From the NCBI GenBank assembly GCA_041494805.1, contig JBGQBN010000016.1, positions 9,751 through 73,750 of the forward strand: 64,000 bases of DNA, read 5' to 3'. Position numbers and translations under genes: made by a program. Shown here piece by piece: positions 24,522 to 33,229 of the stretch. Numbering within the stretch: position 1 is the first letter of the stretch; each line of letters opens with the position of its first letter. Source of the stretch: JBGQBN01 sp041494805. Lineage in GTDB: Bacteria; Acidobacteriota; Terriglobia; Terriglobales; Acidobacteriaceae. Below the pieces are notes generated by a model that saw only the letters and a program-made list of their open reading frames with translations, ran no database searches and was not told where the DNA came from.

Positions 24522-24851
24522 TCAGGGAACGGGATCATCGGTACCCAGAGGGACGTTGCGACGGCAGCGCCACAGGCGGGTAGAGGTCAGAAGCAGCCCT
24601 TTCCGCAGGCCATATTTTCGCACCGCCTCGACCGAAGAGTGCGAGCAGGTGGGATAGAAGCGGCAGCGCACGAATCCCGCGAGCATTGGGCTGCCAAAGT
24701 CCTGGTACGAGTGCACCAATGCACTATAAACCCGCACGGAAAGCTGTTCGTCCGGCGGTCGAAGGCTATCGGCTGATGCCGCTGCCACCACCAAGGCAAG
24801 AAGCGCCAGATAAGTCCCTGGATTCCTCAAGCATTGCCGCAATGTGGACAT
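24522..24851 (-). CDS. yidD: YidD-like membrane protein insertion efficiency factor
   Basis: The 109-residue protein contains the YidD signature: CRFYPTCSHSSVEAVRKYG, then LLLTSTRLWRC. YidD assists insertion of membrane proteins together with YidC. It is longer than the usual 70-90 residues because of an N-terminal hydrophobic segment (YLALLALVVAAASA), which may be a signal anchor. Its start overlaps the end of the upstream PLDc_N-like gene by 25 bases, implying coupling. It lies far from rnpA/rpmH, the usual neighbours of yidD. Confidence 0.85.
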   Translation of the reverse strand: MSTLRQCLRNPGTYLALLALVVAAASADSLRPPDEQLSVRVYSALVHSYQDFGSPMLAGFVRCRFYPTCSHSSVEAVRKYGLRKGLLLTSTRLWRCRRNVPLGTDDPVP

Positions 24852-25195
24852 GTCGTGCTCACTGGCATCCGCTTCATTTTACAGTGTGCGCAGAGCACAG
24901 GGTCGCCCTTGGGACGGACCAGCAGGTAGATGATGAGGCCGACGATTCCGGTAATCATCACCAGAATCATCCACAGGATCGAGTTATCCATGCCGCGGTT
25001 CTTCGCATCCCGTGCCACCCACACCAGCAAGGCGATGTTGAGCGCGATGATCCCGAGGATGACAAAAAACAAGAAACCAGCGCAGCCAAAGCAGGCAGCT
25101 CCTGCGGCGGCATCGCTATCGCGCTGCAGCAGAATGGTACCGAGCCATGCTGCGCCCGCCAACTTTGCCGCTTCCGACCCAAGGACGTGGTGCAT
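24827..25195 (-). CDS. Membrane protein with PLDc_N-like helices and zinc ribbon
   Basis: The 122-residue protein has two transmembrane segments (FLFFVILGIIALNIALLVWV and NSILWMILVMITGIVGLIIY). Their order, with WVARDAKNRG between and LVRPKGD after, resembles the N-terminal domain of cardiolipin-synthase-type PLD proteins. A four-cysteine zinc ribbon (CAHCKMK, CPHCG) ends the chain. No catalytic HKD motif exists, so it is not a phospholipase. AGGAG precedes the ATG. It overlaps yidD. Confidence 0.72.
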   Translation of the reverse strand: MHHVLGSEAAKLAGAAWLGTILLQRDSDAAAGAACFGCAGFLFFVILGIIALNIALLVWVARDAKNRGMDNSILWMILVMITGIVGLIIYLLVRPKGDPVLCAHCKMKRMPVSTTCPHCGNA

Positions 25196-25233
25196 GGAAT
25201 CGTTCTCCTGAGAAAGGTTCGGTCTGCACTAAG

Positions 25234-25734
25234 TCACACCACACGCCGCGAACTATTCTTCTTGCGGCATTCCTCACACACTCCATAAATCTGGAAGGTG
25301 TGACGCGTGGTGGAGTAATGATGCTTGTGCCCGATCTCCTGCTCCAGGTGGTCAACTTCGGGAGAGAAGAATTCCACCGAACTGCCGCATTCCGTGCACA
25401 CCATGTGGTGGTGGCTGCGGCGATTGTACTGGTGCTCGTAACGGGCGATGCCGTCGTGAAAAGCGACTTCACTAGCCAGACCGCACTCGGACAGCAGTTT
25501 GAGGGTGCGGTAGACGGTGGTGAATCCGATCTTGGGATCTTTTTTCTTCACTAGCCGGTGTAGCTCGTCGGTGGAAAGGTGTTCACGGGTTTCCAGGAAG
25601 GTGCGCAGGATAGTGTCGCGCTGCGCCGTATGTTTCAGGCCCACACGTTTCAGGTGCCGGTGCAGGATGGCCTCGGCCTCGCGAATCATTTCGCGCGAAA
25701 TTGTGGGCTGATCGTCGATCCGTTTTTGCAGCAT
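25234..25734 (-). CDS. Fur-family metal-responsive regulator
   Basis: The 166-residue protein has a winged-helix domain (LKHTAQRDTILRTFLETREH, then GFTTVYRTLKLLSECGLA) and a dimerisation domain with the metal motif SHHHMVCTECGSSVEFF and a C-terminal CEEC pair. The two CxxC motifs fit a structural zinc site. It could be Fur, Zur or PerR; the iron/flavin neighbourhood favours Fur. The chosen ATG lies inside the upstream apbE frame; an alternative ATG at 25689 keeps the whole DNA-binding domain. It may control the palindrome before the porin gene. Confidence 0.88.
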   Translation of the reverse strand: MLQKRIDDQPTISREMIREAEAILHRHLKRVGLKHTAQRDTILRTFLETREHLSTDELHRLVKKKDPKIGFTTVYRTLKLLSECGLASEVAFHDGIARYEHQYNRRSHHHMVCTECGSSVEFFSPEVDHLEQEIGHKHHYSTTRHTFQIYGVCEECRKKNSSRRVV

Positions 25735-26818
25735 GCTGTCTTTCGTTCTCGGAGGCAGGGCGCCAAAAGCGTTGCGGGTCAGCTCCGCCTGCGATCCGCT
25801 TCAGTTCCCTACCCTGAGCTGTCAACAGAATAATACTGGCCTTTGGGAATCGCGCCAACCATTTTGACCAATCCGCCTCGGAATGGGCCGGTATGAGGAA
25901 GAAAGGCTTGGTCAGGGCGTCGGCGGTCTCGGCGTCGTCCAGAAGCACAGTGACACTCACGGCCCCGCCAACCGCCTGGCCGGTGGCCGGGTCCATGATA
26001 TGCGAGCGCCGCGCTTTGCCCTCGCCGACAGTCTTTTCATAGGTTCCCGAGGTGGCCAAAGACTCGCCATCGCGCAGTTCCAGCCAGGCTGCGGGCGTCT
26101 CCCCATCGCGCGGATCGCGGATAAACACGGGCCAACCAGTGGTCCCCGGCGGAGATCCAATTGCCGCGATGGAGCTCCCGCCCAGGCTGACTAGGGCGGT
26201 CTGAACTCCGTAGCTGCGAAGCACCTGGGCGGCCTTTTGTGCGGCATAGCCTTTGGCGATTCCTCCCAGATCGATTTCCATGCCGGGGACTGCAAACTTG
26301 ATGCTGTGCTCGTAAGCATCGAGCGTGATTTTTTTCCAGCCGACCCGGCTGCGGGCTGCGGCAATCGCCTGGTCACGACTTCCCGGCTTCGTGTCCGACG
26401 GCAAGAAGCCCCAGGCCCGAACTAGCGGCCCAACCGTAGGATCAAAGTGCCCATCGGTCGCTTCCGCCATCCGCAACGCGACCTGGATCCGCTCAAACAG
26501 TTCCCCGCTGACAGGTATCTTCGGACGGACCCCATCGCCGGCCGCACTGCCAGCCGAAGCATTCATGCGCATCAGTTCAGAGTCGGGCTTCCAGTTGGAG
26601 AGCAGTGCGTCAATGCGCTTGAGTTCATCGAAAGCAGCGTTGATCGCGGCATCGGTCTTCTGGTCATCCCCGGGCGTCGAGTAAGCCGTGATCTCGCAAA
26701 CGGTACCCATGAGGTAGCGGGCTTGCTTGCGAGGCCGCCCCTCGCTGCAGGTAGCGGAACCAGATACAAGCAGGACGAGCCCAAGCAGCACAAGCACGAA
26801 CTGGAAGCAACGCGCCAT
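25583..26818 (-). CDS. apbE: FAD:protein FMN transferase (ApbE), with C-terminal run-on into fur
   Basis: ApbE attaches FMN to a threonine of extracytoplasmic flavoproteins. The product has a signal peptide (FQFVLVLLGLVLLVSGSATC), LMGTVCEITAYS, the ATDGHFDPTVGPLVRAWGF segment, EIDLGGIAKGYAAQKAAQVL, and HIMDPATGQAV with TVLLDDAETADALTK. The family normally ends shortly after LTAQGRELKRIAG; here about 60 more residues of atypical sequence follow, and the frame overlaps fur by 152 bases before reaching a stop. It lies 56 bases after the gene for its probable substrate, the FMN-binding protein. Confidence 0.9.
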   Translation of the reverse strand: MARCFQFVLVLLGLVLLVSGSATCSEGRPRKQARYLMGTVCEITAYSTPGDDQKTDAAINAAFDELKRIDALLSNWKPDSELMRMNASAGSAAGDGVRPKIPVSGELFERIQVALRMAEATDGHFDPTVGPLVRAWGFLPSDTKPGSRDQAIAAARSRVGWKKITLDAYEHSIKFAVPGMEIDLGGIAKGYAAQKAAQVLRSYGVQTALVSLGGSSIAAIGSPPGTTGWPVFIRDPRDGETPAAWLELRDGESLATSGTYEKTVGEGKARRSHIMDPATGQAVGGAVSVTVLLDDAETADALTKPFFLIPAHSEADWSKWLARFPKASIILLTAQGRELKRIAGGADPQRFWRPASENERQHAAKTDRRSAHNFARNDSRGRGHPAPAPETCGPETYGAARHYPAHLPGNP

Positions 26819-26874
26819 TGGAATTTCCGTAGCGCCGGCGTCCCGCCCCCGGACCCGCCCAGCTCTGAGAAACC

Positions 26875-27423
26875 CTACTTCTGCAAATAAAACACCTGCA
26901 CCAGCACCAATGCCTTCTTCACGCCACGGGCGATGGCCTCGGAAGACAGAGTTGCGCCGGTATAGTTAATGATGTCTTGATTCACCCGAACCGGATCGGT
27001 GCTCTTCTTGCCCCGGAACTGCCGCATGAAGCGCTTTTCCCGGACTTCTGAGCCACGGGATTCCCGGTACTCCAGGATGGCCACGTCGCCTACTTCCCCT
27101 TTCGGGGTCATCCCCACAATGAAAGTGATGAATTCCTCCTTCCCGATCTCATTCATGATGACCGCGTAAGCGTTGGGAGTGCCATCTTTGTTGTGGCCGA
27201 CAAAAAACTTGTAGAGCGGCTCGGGGAAACGTAAACCGGTTTTGCGCTGCAGAGACTCACGCTGAGCTGGCGTGAGCTGCTTAGTATCGACGGTCACGGC
27301 CGCTGCCCCTTGAAGGGCGATCTTTACCGCTTGCTCCTCCGAAAGATAGGTTTCACCATGGATTTGCAGGGTGGCCGTGAGCACCAGCAATAACGCCAGC
27401 AATGACGCCAAGACAAGCTTCAT
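26875..27423 (-). CDS. Exported FMN-binding domain protein (RnfG/NqrC type)
   Basis: The 182-residue protein has a signal peptide (MKLVLASLLALLLVLTATLQ) and one FMN_bind domain. The flavinylation motif is T155-G-A-T158-L-S-S161, in NYTGATLSSEAIARG; by family analogy FMN would be bound through phosphate to T158. Upstream, FFVGHNKDGTPNAYAVIMN fits the domain. Such single-domain proteins carry electrons in the periplasm, for example to ferric iron or membrane partners. The downstream apbE encodes the enzyme that would load the flavin. GAGGCGAG precedes the ATG. Confidence 0.88.
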   Translation of the reverse strand: MKLVLASLLALLLVLTATLQIHGETYLSEEQAVKIALQGAAAVTVDTKQLTPAQRESLQRKTGLRFPEPLYKFFVGHNKDGTPNAYAVIMNEIGKEEFITFIVGMTPKGEVGDVAILEYRESRGSEVREKRFMRQFRGKKSTDPVRVNQDIINYTGATLSSEAIARGVKKALVLVQVFYLQK

Positions 27424-27457
27424 GGTTGACTCGCCTCGGTGGAAGCACGGCATGGCG

Positions 27458-29038
27458 TCAGAATACATAGGCAATCGAGCCCACAAGTCCGTTCTTGCCA
27501 TAGTCGCTGAACGGGATTGGGTTGTTGCCGAAATCCGCTCCGCCGATGGGGCCTGGGATCCTGGGTACGGTACCAAACGGATGGTTGAATGCGTATCCCA
27601 GCTTGAAGAAAACGGACGCCGATGGGGCGATGTTGAGTCCTGGAGTCACTCGCCAGCGGTTCAGGTAGAAATCGGGGATGGTTCGGTCAAGGCGAACGGT
27701 CTCAACGCGAAGCACCGGAGCGATGTAAGCGCCCTCGTCAAACTTTTCGGAGAAGAAGCCGCCGGGCTTGAACTTGTAGGCGCTTTCCAGGTAGAAACCA
27801 TCCTGCCCGGGAGAAGTTTGGGCCACAAACTGGGCCAGCGCCGCGACCGATGCTGAGTCACTGAGATTGACGGCTGGCGGCGCTGGACTGCGGCGTGCGA
27901 TTCCCGGGCCCACAATGTTGGAACGCCCGTACTCGCCGTTGATGGCCCACCGTCCGCGTTGGTACGAGCCATCCAGGAAAAGAATGTTTACCGAATCTGC
28001 CGGAGTTCCCAGGTTGTTAAATCTCCCGGTATAGCCCGAAATGCCGAATTCAAGTCCAAGGATGGGAGAAAAGCCCAGCCGTCCGGCCAAAGCCTTGTTT
28101 GCGTTGTTGTCCTGGAAGGCAATGGATACAGGTTCAGCCGCCGATGACTGGCCGACCAATCGCGAGAATGGCGTAGCCACGCCGTCATCATCGAAGCCCT
28201 GCATACCATTCATTACGTCTGCTTCGTAGGTCAGTTTCATCTCGTGAGGCAACGAGATGCGGCCGCGAACTCCGATGCCGGCATCTCGATACGCCGTTGG
28301 GACGATGTATTGGTTAATCAGCGGCCGCAGTGTGAGCAGGTTCAGATTGGAGTCATGATAGGTATTGAACCGGCCCAGCGCGGGGACGAAGATTCCGCCC
28401 CGGAAACTGAATTCGGGACGCATCTTCCAGTCCACGAAGGCCTGTTCCACGTCAATCTCGCTTGCCCCCAACTCATACTCGATTTCTGAGTTGAATACGA
28501 TGTTCTGCTTTTTGGCCAGCACCGCGGCAATGCCGAGGACGAAACGCGTGCTCTGGAAGGTCGGGGTGCCGCCGCCGTCATTTCGTTCGTTGAGCGAGGA
28601 CTGCCGGAATTGAAAGTCTCCGTAGCCGCCGAGGGTAATGCGCTGGGTGCGCAGCAGGTTCCCCAAGCCCGACAAGTCCCCACCATTGGCTTTGGTCGCC
28701 ATGGCCAACTCTGGGTCATTGGGCTGGCCGCTATATTGCGGCGTTCCTGTGGCCTCGCCGGATTGCGCCGGTGCAACAGCCGATGCGGTCGCACCTTCGA
28801 CTCCGGGGGACGCCGCGCGTGAGGCTCGCAATTCCTGCAGGAGCTCAGCTTGAGAATGTTGCAGGGCTTCGATCTGCTGCTGCTGTTTTTGCACCAGGAC
28901 CGCCAAGTCCGCAACGTGCCTGGTCAGGTCTCCGCTGGCCGCGAGAGGGGACTGCTGGGCCGCCAGCGGCGAGGACAGAACCATGGCGCCACCAACCAGA
29001 ATGAGGATCACGAGGACTGCGCGCAAGCGTCGCGACAT
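27458..29038 (-). CDS. Outer-membrane porin with N-terminal coiled coil
   Basis: The 526-residue protein has a signal peptide (VLVILILVGGAMVLSSPLAA), a coiled coil at about 40-70 (VLVQKQQQQIEALQHSQAEL), a Pro/Ala/Ser linker, then a beta-barrel with alternating patterns such as LGGYGDFQFRQSS and GGIFVPALGRFNTY. It ends in a hydrophobic strand finishing VGSIAYVF, the C-terminal phenylalanine signature for BAM assembly. It resembles phosphate-selective porin O/P or OprP-like barrels. It is first in the run porin, FMN-binding, apbE, fur. GGGAGG precedes the ATG, and a Fur-box-like palindrome lies 33 bases upstream. Confidence 0.83.
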   Translation of the reverse strand: MSRRLRAVLVILILVGGAMVLSSPLAAQQSPLAASGDLTRHVADLAVLVQKQQQQIEALQHSQAELLQELRASRAASPGVEGATASAVAPAQSGEATGTPQYSGQPNDPELAMATKANGGDLSGLGNLLRTQRITLGGYGDFQFRQSSLNERNDGGGTPTFQSTRFVLGIAAVLAKKQNIVFNSEIEYELGASEIDVEQAFVDWKMRPEFSFRGGIFVPALGRFNTYHDSNLNLLTLRPLINQYIVPTAYRDAGIGVRGRISLPHEMKLTYEADVMNGMQGFDDDGVATPFSRLVGQSSAAEPVSIAFQDNNANKALAGRLGFSPILGLEFGISGYTGRFNNLGTPADSVNILFLDGSYQRGRWAINGEYGRSNIVGPGIARRSPAPPAVNLSDSASVAALAQFVAQTSPGQDGFYLESAYKFKPGGFFSEKFDEGAYIAPVLRVETVRLDRTIPDFYLNRWRVTPGLNIAPSASVFFKLGYAFNHPFGTVPRIPGPIGGADFGNNPIPFSDYGKNGLVGSIAYVF

Positions 29039-29057
29039 TCGGGCTGCCTCCCTGCAT

Positions 29058-29107
29058 GATTTTGAACATGAAATTGAATTTCATTTTCAATTTGAACATG
29101 CTAGAAG
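29058..29107 (-). promoter_or_regulatory. Fur-box-like operator before the porin gene
   Basis: AATTGAA and TTCAATT (29072-29092) form a perfect 7-bp inverted repeat around TTTCATT. Identical TTGAACATG words sit on both sides (29062-29070 and 29092-29100). Size, AT-richness and hexamer-like organisation fit Fur/Zur/PerR operators. The local gene for a Fur-family protein lies in the same run. Assignment to this Fur is inference. Confidence 0.55.
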
Positions 29108-29225
29108 CCGCCGTTGGTGGCTGTCAAGGGGAGGCGCGTCACACTTCTGTAATACTTTGCAGCTGACTCGATCTTCCCTCCGGTTTGTGTTCCACGACCA
29201 CACCCCCTAGAATCGAAACTCCGGC

Positions 29226-31688
29226 ATGGCCACCACTACGACCCCTGTTTCTTCCCGCTCCGGTCTCAGGTTCCGGCGCGTTGTTGCCTACCTGCTGAGC
29301 GGGGTCCTGCTCGCCGCCCTGGGAGCATCCGCCTGGCTCTACTCCATGGCCCACTCTGCCCTGCCCCAACTGGACGGCACACTTCAGGTTCGCGGGCTCT
29401 CGGCCAGAGTTACCGTAACGCGGGACGAGCACGGCGTCCCCACCATCGACGCCGCCAATCTTGAGGATCTTTTCTTCGTGCAGGGATACGTGACCGCGCA
29501 GGACCGGATGTGGCAAATGGACTCCATGCGGCGCTTCGCTGCGGGAGAACTGTCAGAAATCCTGGGCGATAACTTCCTCAAGCACGATCGCGAGCAGAGA
29601 ATCCTGGGCCTGAGGGTGGCCGCGCGCAAGGCGATCGAGGTCGCCTCCAGCCAAGACCGCTCCCACTTCGAAGCCTATGCCCGGGGAGTGAACGCATACA
29701 TCGAGTCTCATCGAGACCGGCTGCCGCTGGAGTTTCGCATTCTGCGTTACGTGCCGCGTGCGTGGGCGCCGGAAGATTCCGCGTTGATCTCGGTCGAGAT
29801 GGCGAAAGACCTCAACCACTATCCCTACGGGGACGCACTGGAGCGGGAAAAAATTCTGGCTAAGTTGAGCCCGGAACTGACCGCGGACCTCTATGTGAAC
29901 TCTTCCTGGCACGACCGGCCGCCGACCGTCCCGCGCCCCAACCTCGACCAGAACACTGGCGACGAAGATGACGACTACTCTAGACCGGATAGCTCGATCG
30001 CCACCGGGACAGCAGTCAGGGACTTTTCGCACAGTTTAGAACCAGATATGGATCCAGACCCGCGGCAGGTGGAGGGCTCTAATAACTGGGTAGTCTCGGG
30101 AGCGCACACGGTTTCGGGGAAGCCGCTGCTCTCGAATGACATGCATCTCGGCCACCAGATGCCCAACCTTTGGTACGAAGCGCATCTGCGCTGCGCCAAC
30201 TTCGATGTGGCCGGTGTCACCCTTCCGGGTTTTCCGTACGTGATCGTGGGACACAATCAGCGCGTCGCCTGGGGGTTTACCAACGTCGGTCCGACCGTGG
30301 AAGACGTTTACGTGGAAACTTTCAACCCGGCGGGGCAATACCTGACGCCGGCGGGGTGGAAAGAGCCAGAGCACCGCCACGAGGTGATTTCGGTGAAGGA
30401 CAAGCCGGACGTGGCGATGGATGTGGTGCTCACGCGCCATGGACCGATCATCACCGAGCTGGTCCCCGGCGAGACCCGCCCTCTGGCGCTGCGCTGGACG
30501 CTGTATGACGGCGTCCGGGTTCCCTTCTTCGACGTGGACTTGGCGCAGAGCTGGGAAGAATTCCAGCGGGCGTTTTCCCAGCTCGATGCCCCCGGACAAA
30601 ACGTGGTCTATGCCGACGTGGATGGCAACATCGGCTATCAAGCCACAGGGAAGATTCCCATCCGGGCCTCCGGGGATGGCAGCCTGCCGGAAACGGGTAG
30701 CGACAACGTCCACGAGTGGACGGGTTACATACCTTTTGAGAAGCTGCCCAGTATTTTTAATCCACCCTCAGGGATAGCTGCCACCGCCAATGGCCGTATC
30801 ACGCCGGACAAATATGGGTTCTCCATCAGCAGCGGTTGGGAAGCGCCCTGGCGTTCCGCGCGCATCTACCGGGTGCTGGAGTCGGGCAAGAAGTTTTCCG
30901 CCGCTGACATGCTGGCGTTGCAAACCGATATTTATTCCGAATGGGAGCGGTATTCGGCCGAACGGTTTGTGTACGCCGTGGATCATGCCGGAAATCCTTC
31001 CCCGCGCACAAAACAAGCGGCGGAGATCCTGCGAGGGTGGGACGGCCGGATGACGGCGGACGCACCCGCACCGACCCTCGCGTTCCGCGCGCGCTCGGAA
31101 CTGATGCGGCTGCTGCTTGAGCCCAAGCTGGGCTCCGCGCCGAAAGACCCCGAGCAAGTCGAAACTACTCTCAACTGGAAAAGCTATGACTGGGGCATGC
31201 AGTCGGTGTGGCTGGAAAACGTGCTGCTCCATCAGCCCAAACGCTGGCTGCCAGAAACCTACCGGAACTACGATGAACTGCTGGCGGCAGCGGTTGCAGC
31301 TGCCGTCGGCGGGCCGGATGCGCCTCCAGACCTGAACTCCTGGAAGTGGGGAGCATTTCATCCGGTCGAAATCCAGCACCCTATTCTCGGCCGGATTCCC
31401 CTTCTACAGCGCTGGACCGGCCCCGGAGCGCACGAACAATCTGGCAGCGGTTATACAGTAAAGGCGGTGACGCGGAGACACGGACCGTCTGAGCGCATGA
31501 CCGTGGACCTCTCCGACCTGGATCAATCCACGCTAAACGTCGTGACCGGGCAGGCAGGAAACTTTCTCAGTCCCTATTACATGGACCAGTGGAAAGCATG
31601 GTACGAGGGCTACACCTTCAACCTGCCGTTTTCGAAGCTGGCAGTGGAAAAATCACGGATCCATGAGCTGGTGCTGCAGCCAAAATAG
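29226..31688 (+). CDS. Penicillin-acylase family N-terminal-nucleophile hydrolase
   Basis: The 820-residue protein has a membrane anchor (VVAYLLSGVLLAALGASAWL) and the full acylase layout. An alpha-chain region opens with VTRDEHGVPTIDA and the QGYVTAQDRMWQMD motif. Autocleavage before S285 in GSNNWVVSG would expose the catalytic serine. LSNDMHLGHQMPNLWYEAHL and the WGFTNVGPTVEDVYVE region follow. Enzymes of this family hydrolyse amides including beta-lactam side chains and acyl-homoserine lactones; the substrate here is unknown. No ribosome site is obvious. It is divergent from the porin gene with 187 bases between. Confidence 0.92.
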   Translation: MATTTTPVSSRSGLRFRRVVAYLLSGVLLAALGASAWLYSMAHSALPQLDGTLQVRGLSARVTVTRDEHGVPTIDAANLEDLFFVQGYVTAQDRMWQMDSMRRFAAGELSEILGDNFLKHDREQRILGLRVAARKAIEVASSQDRSHFEAYARGVNAYIESHRDRLPLEFRILRYVPRAWAPEDSALISVEMAKDLNHYPYGDALEREKILAKLSPELTADLYVNSSWHDRPPTVPRPNLDQNTGDEDDDYSRPDSSIATGTAVRDFSHSLEPDMDPDPRQVEGSNNWVVSGAHTVSGKPLLSNDMHLGHQMPNLWYEAHLRCANFDVAGVTLPGFPYVIVGHNQRVAWGFTNVGPTVEDVYVETFNPAGQYLTPAGWKEPEHRHEVISVKDKPDVAMDVVLTRHGPIITELVPGETRPLALRWTLYDGVRVPFFDVDLAQSWEEFQRAFSQLDAPGQNVVYADVDGNIGYQATGKIPIRASGDGSLPETGSDNVHEWTGYIPFEKLPSIFNPPSGIAATANGRITPDKYGFSISSGWEAPWRSARIYRVLESGKKFSAADMLALQTDIYSEWERYSAERFVYAVDHAGNPSPRTKQAAEILRGWDGRMTADAPAPTLAFRARSELMRLLLEPKLGSAPKDPEQVETTLNWKSYDWGMQSVWLENVLLHQPKRWLPETYRNYDELLAAAVAAAVGGPDAPPDLNSWKWGAFHPVEIQHPILGRIPLLQRWTGPGAHEQSGSGYTVKAVTRRHGPSERMTVDLSDLDQSTLNVVTGQAGNFLSPYYMDQWKAWYEGYTFNLPFSKLAVEKSRIHELVLQPK

Positions 31689-31691
31689 TTA

Positions 31692-31726
31692 TCAGCCATC
31701 CGCGAAAAGTCTTAGCTGATGGCTGA
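31692..31726. terminator. Two-way hairpin between converging genes
   Basis: TCAGCCATC at 31692-31700 pairs perfectly with GATGGCTGA at 31718-31726, between the acylase and lipoprotein stops. The words match the dispersed CAGCCnTCAGC filler family. Confidence 0.5.
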
Positions 31727-31734
31727 GAGCTTCT

Positions 31735-33084
31735 TCAGAAGTCCACCAGCTTCACATCAATGGCCTGACCGGTGATGTTGATCTGTTTGCTTTGCAGCTT
31801 GCCGGTGGTGGTGTCGTAGATACGCAGTTCCGCGTTCTGGACCACGTACACTACATTGCGGTTGGGGATCGGCTCGATGCCGGTGACGTCGCCGTTGTCG
31901 GGTGGTATCAGCACGCTGGAATCGCTAGTGCTGAAGATGGACAGGCAACCGCGGACCTCGCCCGCGTTGCCGCCGCCGGTTGTGATGTTGGTGCAGTTAC
32001 GCGCTCCAATGAAGAGCTGCCCGTTCGCACCCATCTCCATGTGGGTGTGATATCCGTCGGTGATTTCAGCTGTCCCCGTGATCGTCATCGAACCCAGGTC
32101 CACAACGTCCAGGGTCCCACAGGTAGGAGCTGCCGTGCCTGAACTGCAGACCGTGCCAGGCGGTGTGCCGGCCACGTAGAGAGTACTTCCCGAGAGCAGG
32201 CCGATAGTGGCGGCAGGCACCGGCACCGGAGCCCCAGCCGTGTTAGTTGTCATATCCAGCACAGAGATTCCAGCTGACGTCCCTCCACACTGCGGACCGC
32301 AGTTGAGAATGTAAGCGGTCGAGTCATCGCTGCTGAAGATGCCCCACACGGGGTGGTCGAAAACCGGGTTCAGGGTCGAAGCGCAGGCTGCGAGGTTGGG
32401 TTGCGGCGTTCCGTCCGGACACACAATGGTACGGGGGTCGGTGTTGGTGCCGATGAGACTCGGAGCGATGACCGTGACCGTGTTCTGATTGTCTCCAAAG
32501 ACCAACATGCGGTTGCCGTTGTGGCTCAGTACGATATAACGCGCGTTCGGAATGGGAATCGTGGCTGTAATGGCACCCGCGGACAAGGTCAGCACTTCGA
32601 CTGCACCCAAGACCCCGGGCTGTCCCGGCACCGGTGCGTTGCGCACTGCGGCATAGGCGGTGGCATTGTCGATCCCAACCACCATGCTCTCGGTAGAATC
32701 GGGTAGGGGAATCGAGCCGGCTCCGCTCGGGGTGGGCGCCAGGGCTTCGGTTGCGTTATTGGCGACGGCCACCGAGTTACCCAAGGCACTGAAAACCACA
32801 GTGAACCTTTTGCTGGGGGACACCGCCATCAGGCCGGGCTGGTTGCCACCGCCCGTCATATTGACAATGAAACCAGAGAGCTTGTCCTGCGACGCATCTA
32901 CGACCTCCAGAACCGGGACAGTTCCGCCCGTACTACCGGGTCGCAGGGGATTCGAAACAAAAGCGCGGAACTTAAGCCCGCTTCCGCTTTGCTGTTGAGT
33001 GCTGGGGTTGTTATAGCTTCCGCAGGAAACGAGGGCCACACTGACAGCGACAAGGACAGCAATAGTAATCGAGGCTCTTTTCAA
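31735..33084 (-). CDS. Beta-propeller lipoprotein (YncE-like)
   Basis: The 449-residue protein has a lipoprotein signal (ITIAVLVAVSVALVSCGSY, lipobox LVSC) and repeating blade-like segments such as GLMAVSPSKRFTVVFS, RYIVLSHNGNRMLVFGDN and WGIFSSDDSTAYILN, spaced as in seven-bladed propellers. Cysteine pairs are frequent in the later blades. No enzyme motif is seen. Such proteins are common surface or periplasmic lipoproteins in Acidobacteriota and may bind partners. A hairpin element lies upstream, between this and the divergent methyltransferase gene. Confidence 0.8.
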   Translation of the reverse strand: MKRASITIAVLVAVSVALVSCGSYNNPSTQQQSGSGLKFRAFVSNPLRPGSTGGTVPVLEVVDASQDKLSGFIVNMTGGGNQPGLMAVSPSKRFTVVFSALGNSVAVANNATEALAPTPSGAGSIPLPDSTESMVVGIDNATAYAAVRNAPVPGQPGVLGAVEVLTLSAGAITATIPIPNARYIVLSHNGNRMLVFGDNQNTVTVIAPSLIGTNTDPRTIVCPDGTPQPNLAACASTLNPVFDHPVWGIFSSDDSTAYILNCGPQCGGTSAGISVLDMTTNTAGAPVPVPAATIGLLSGSTLYVAGTPPGTVCSSGTAAPTCGTLDVVDLGSMTITGTAEITDGYHTHMEMGANGQLFIGARNCTNITTGGGNAGEVRGCLSIFSTSDSSVLIPPDNGDVTGIEPIPNRNVVYVVQNAELRIYDTTTGKLQSKQINITGQAIDVKLVDF

Positions 33085-33229
33085 ACTTGGGACTCCGCGA
33101 AGAGCATGAAGGACAGAGATTTAGATGCGAAAAACCGGATTATAGCAGAGCCGCTGGAGAGAATTTTGCAGGTCCGGTGGTCCCAACCTGGCCAAACCAG
33201 CGCCGATGCCCGTCTCTTCATCGACTCGG

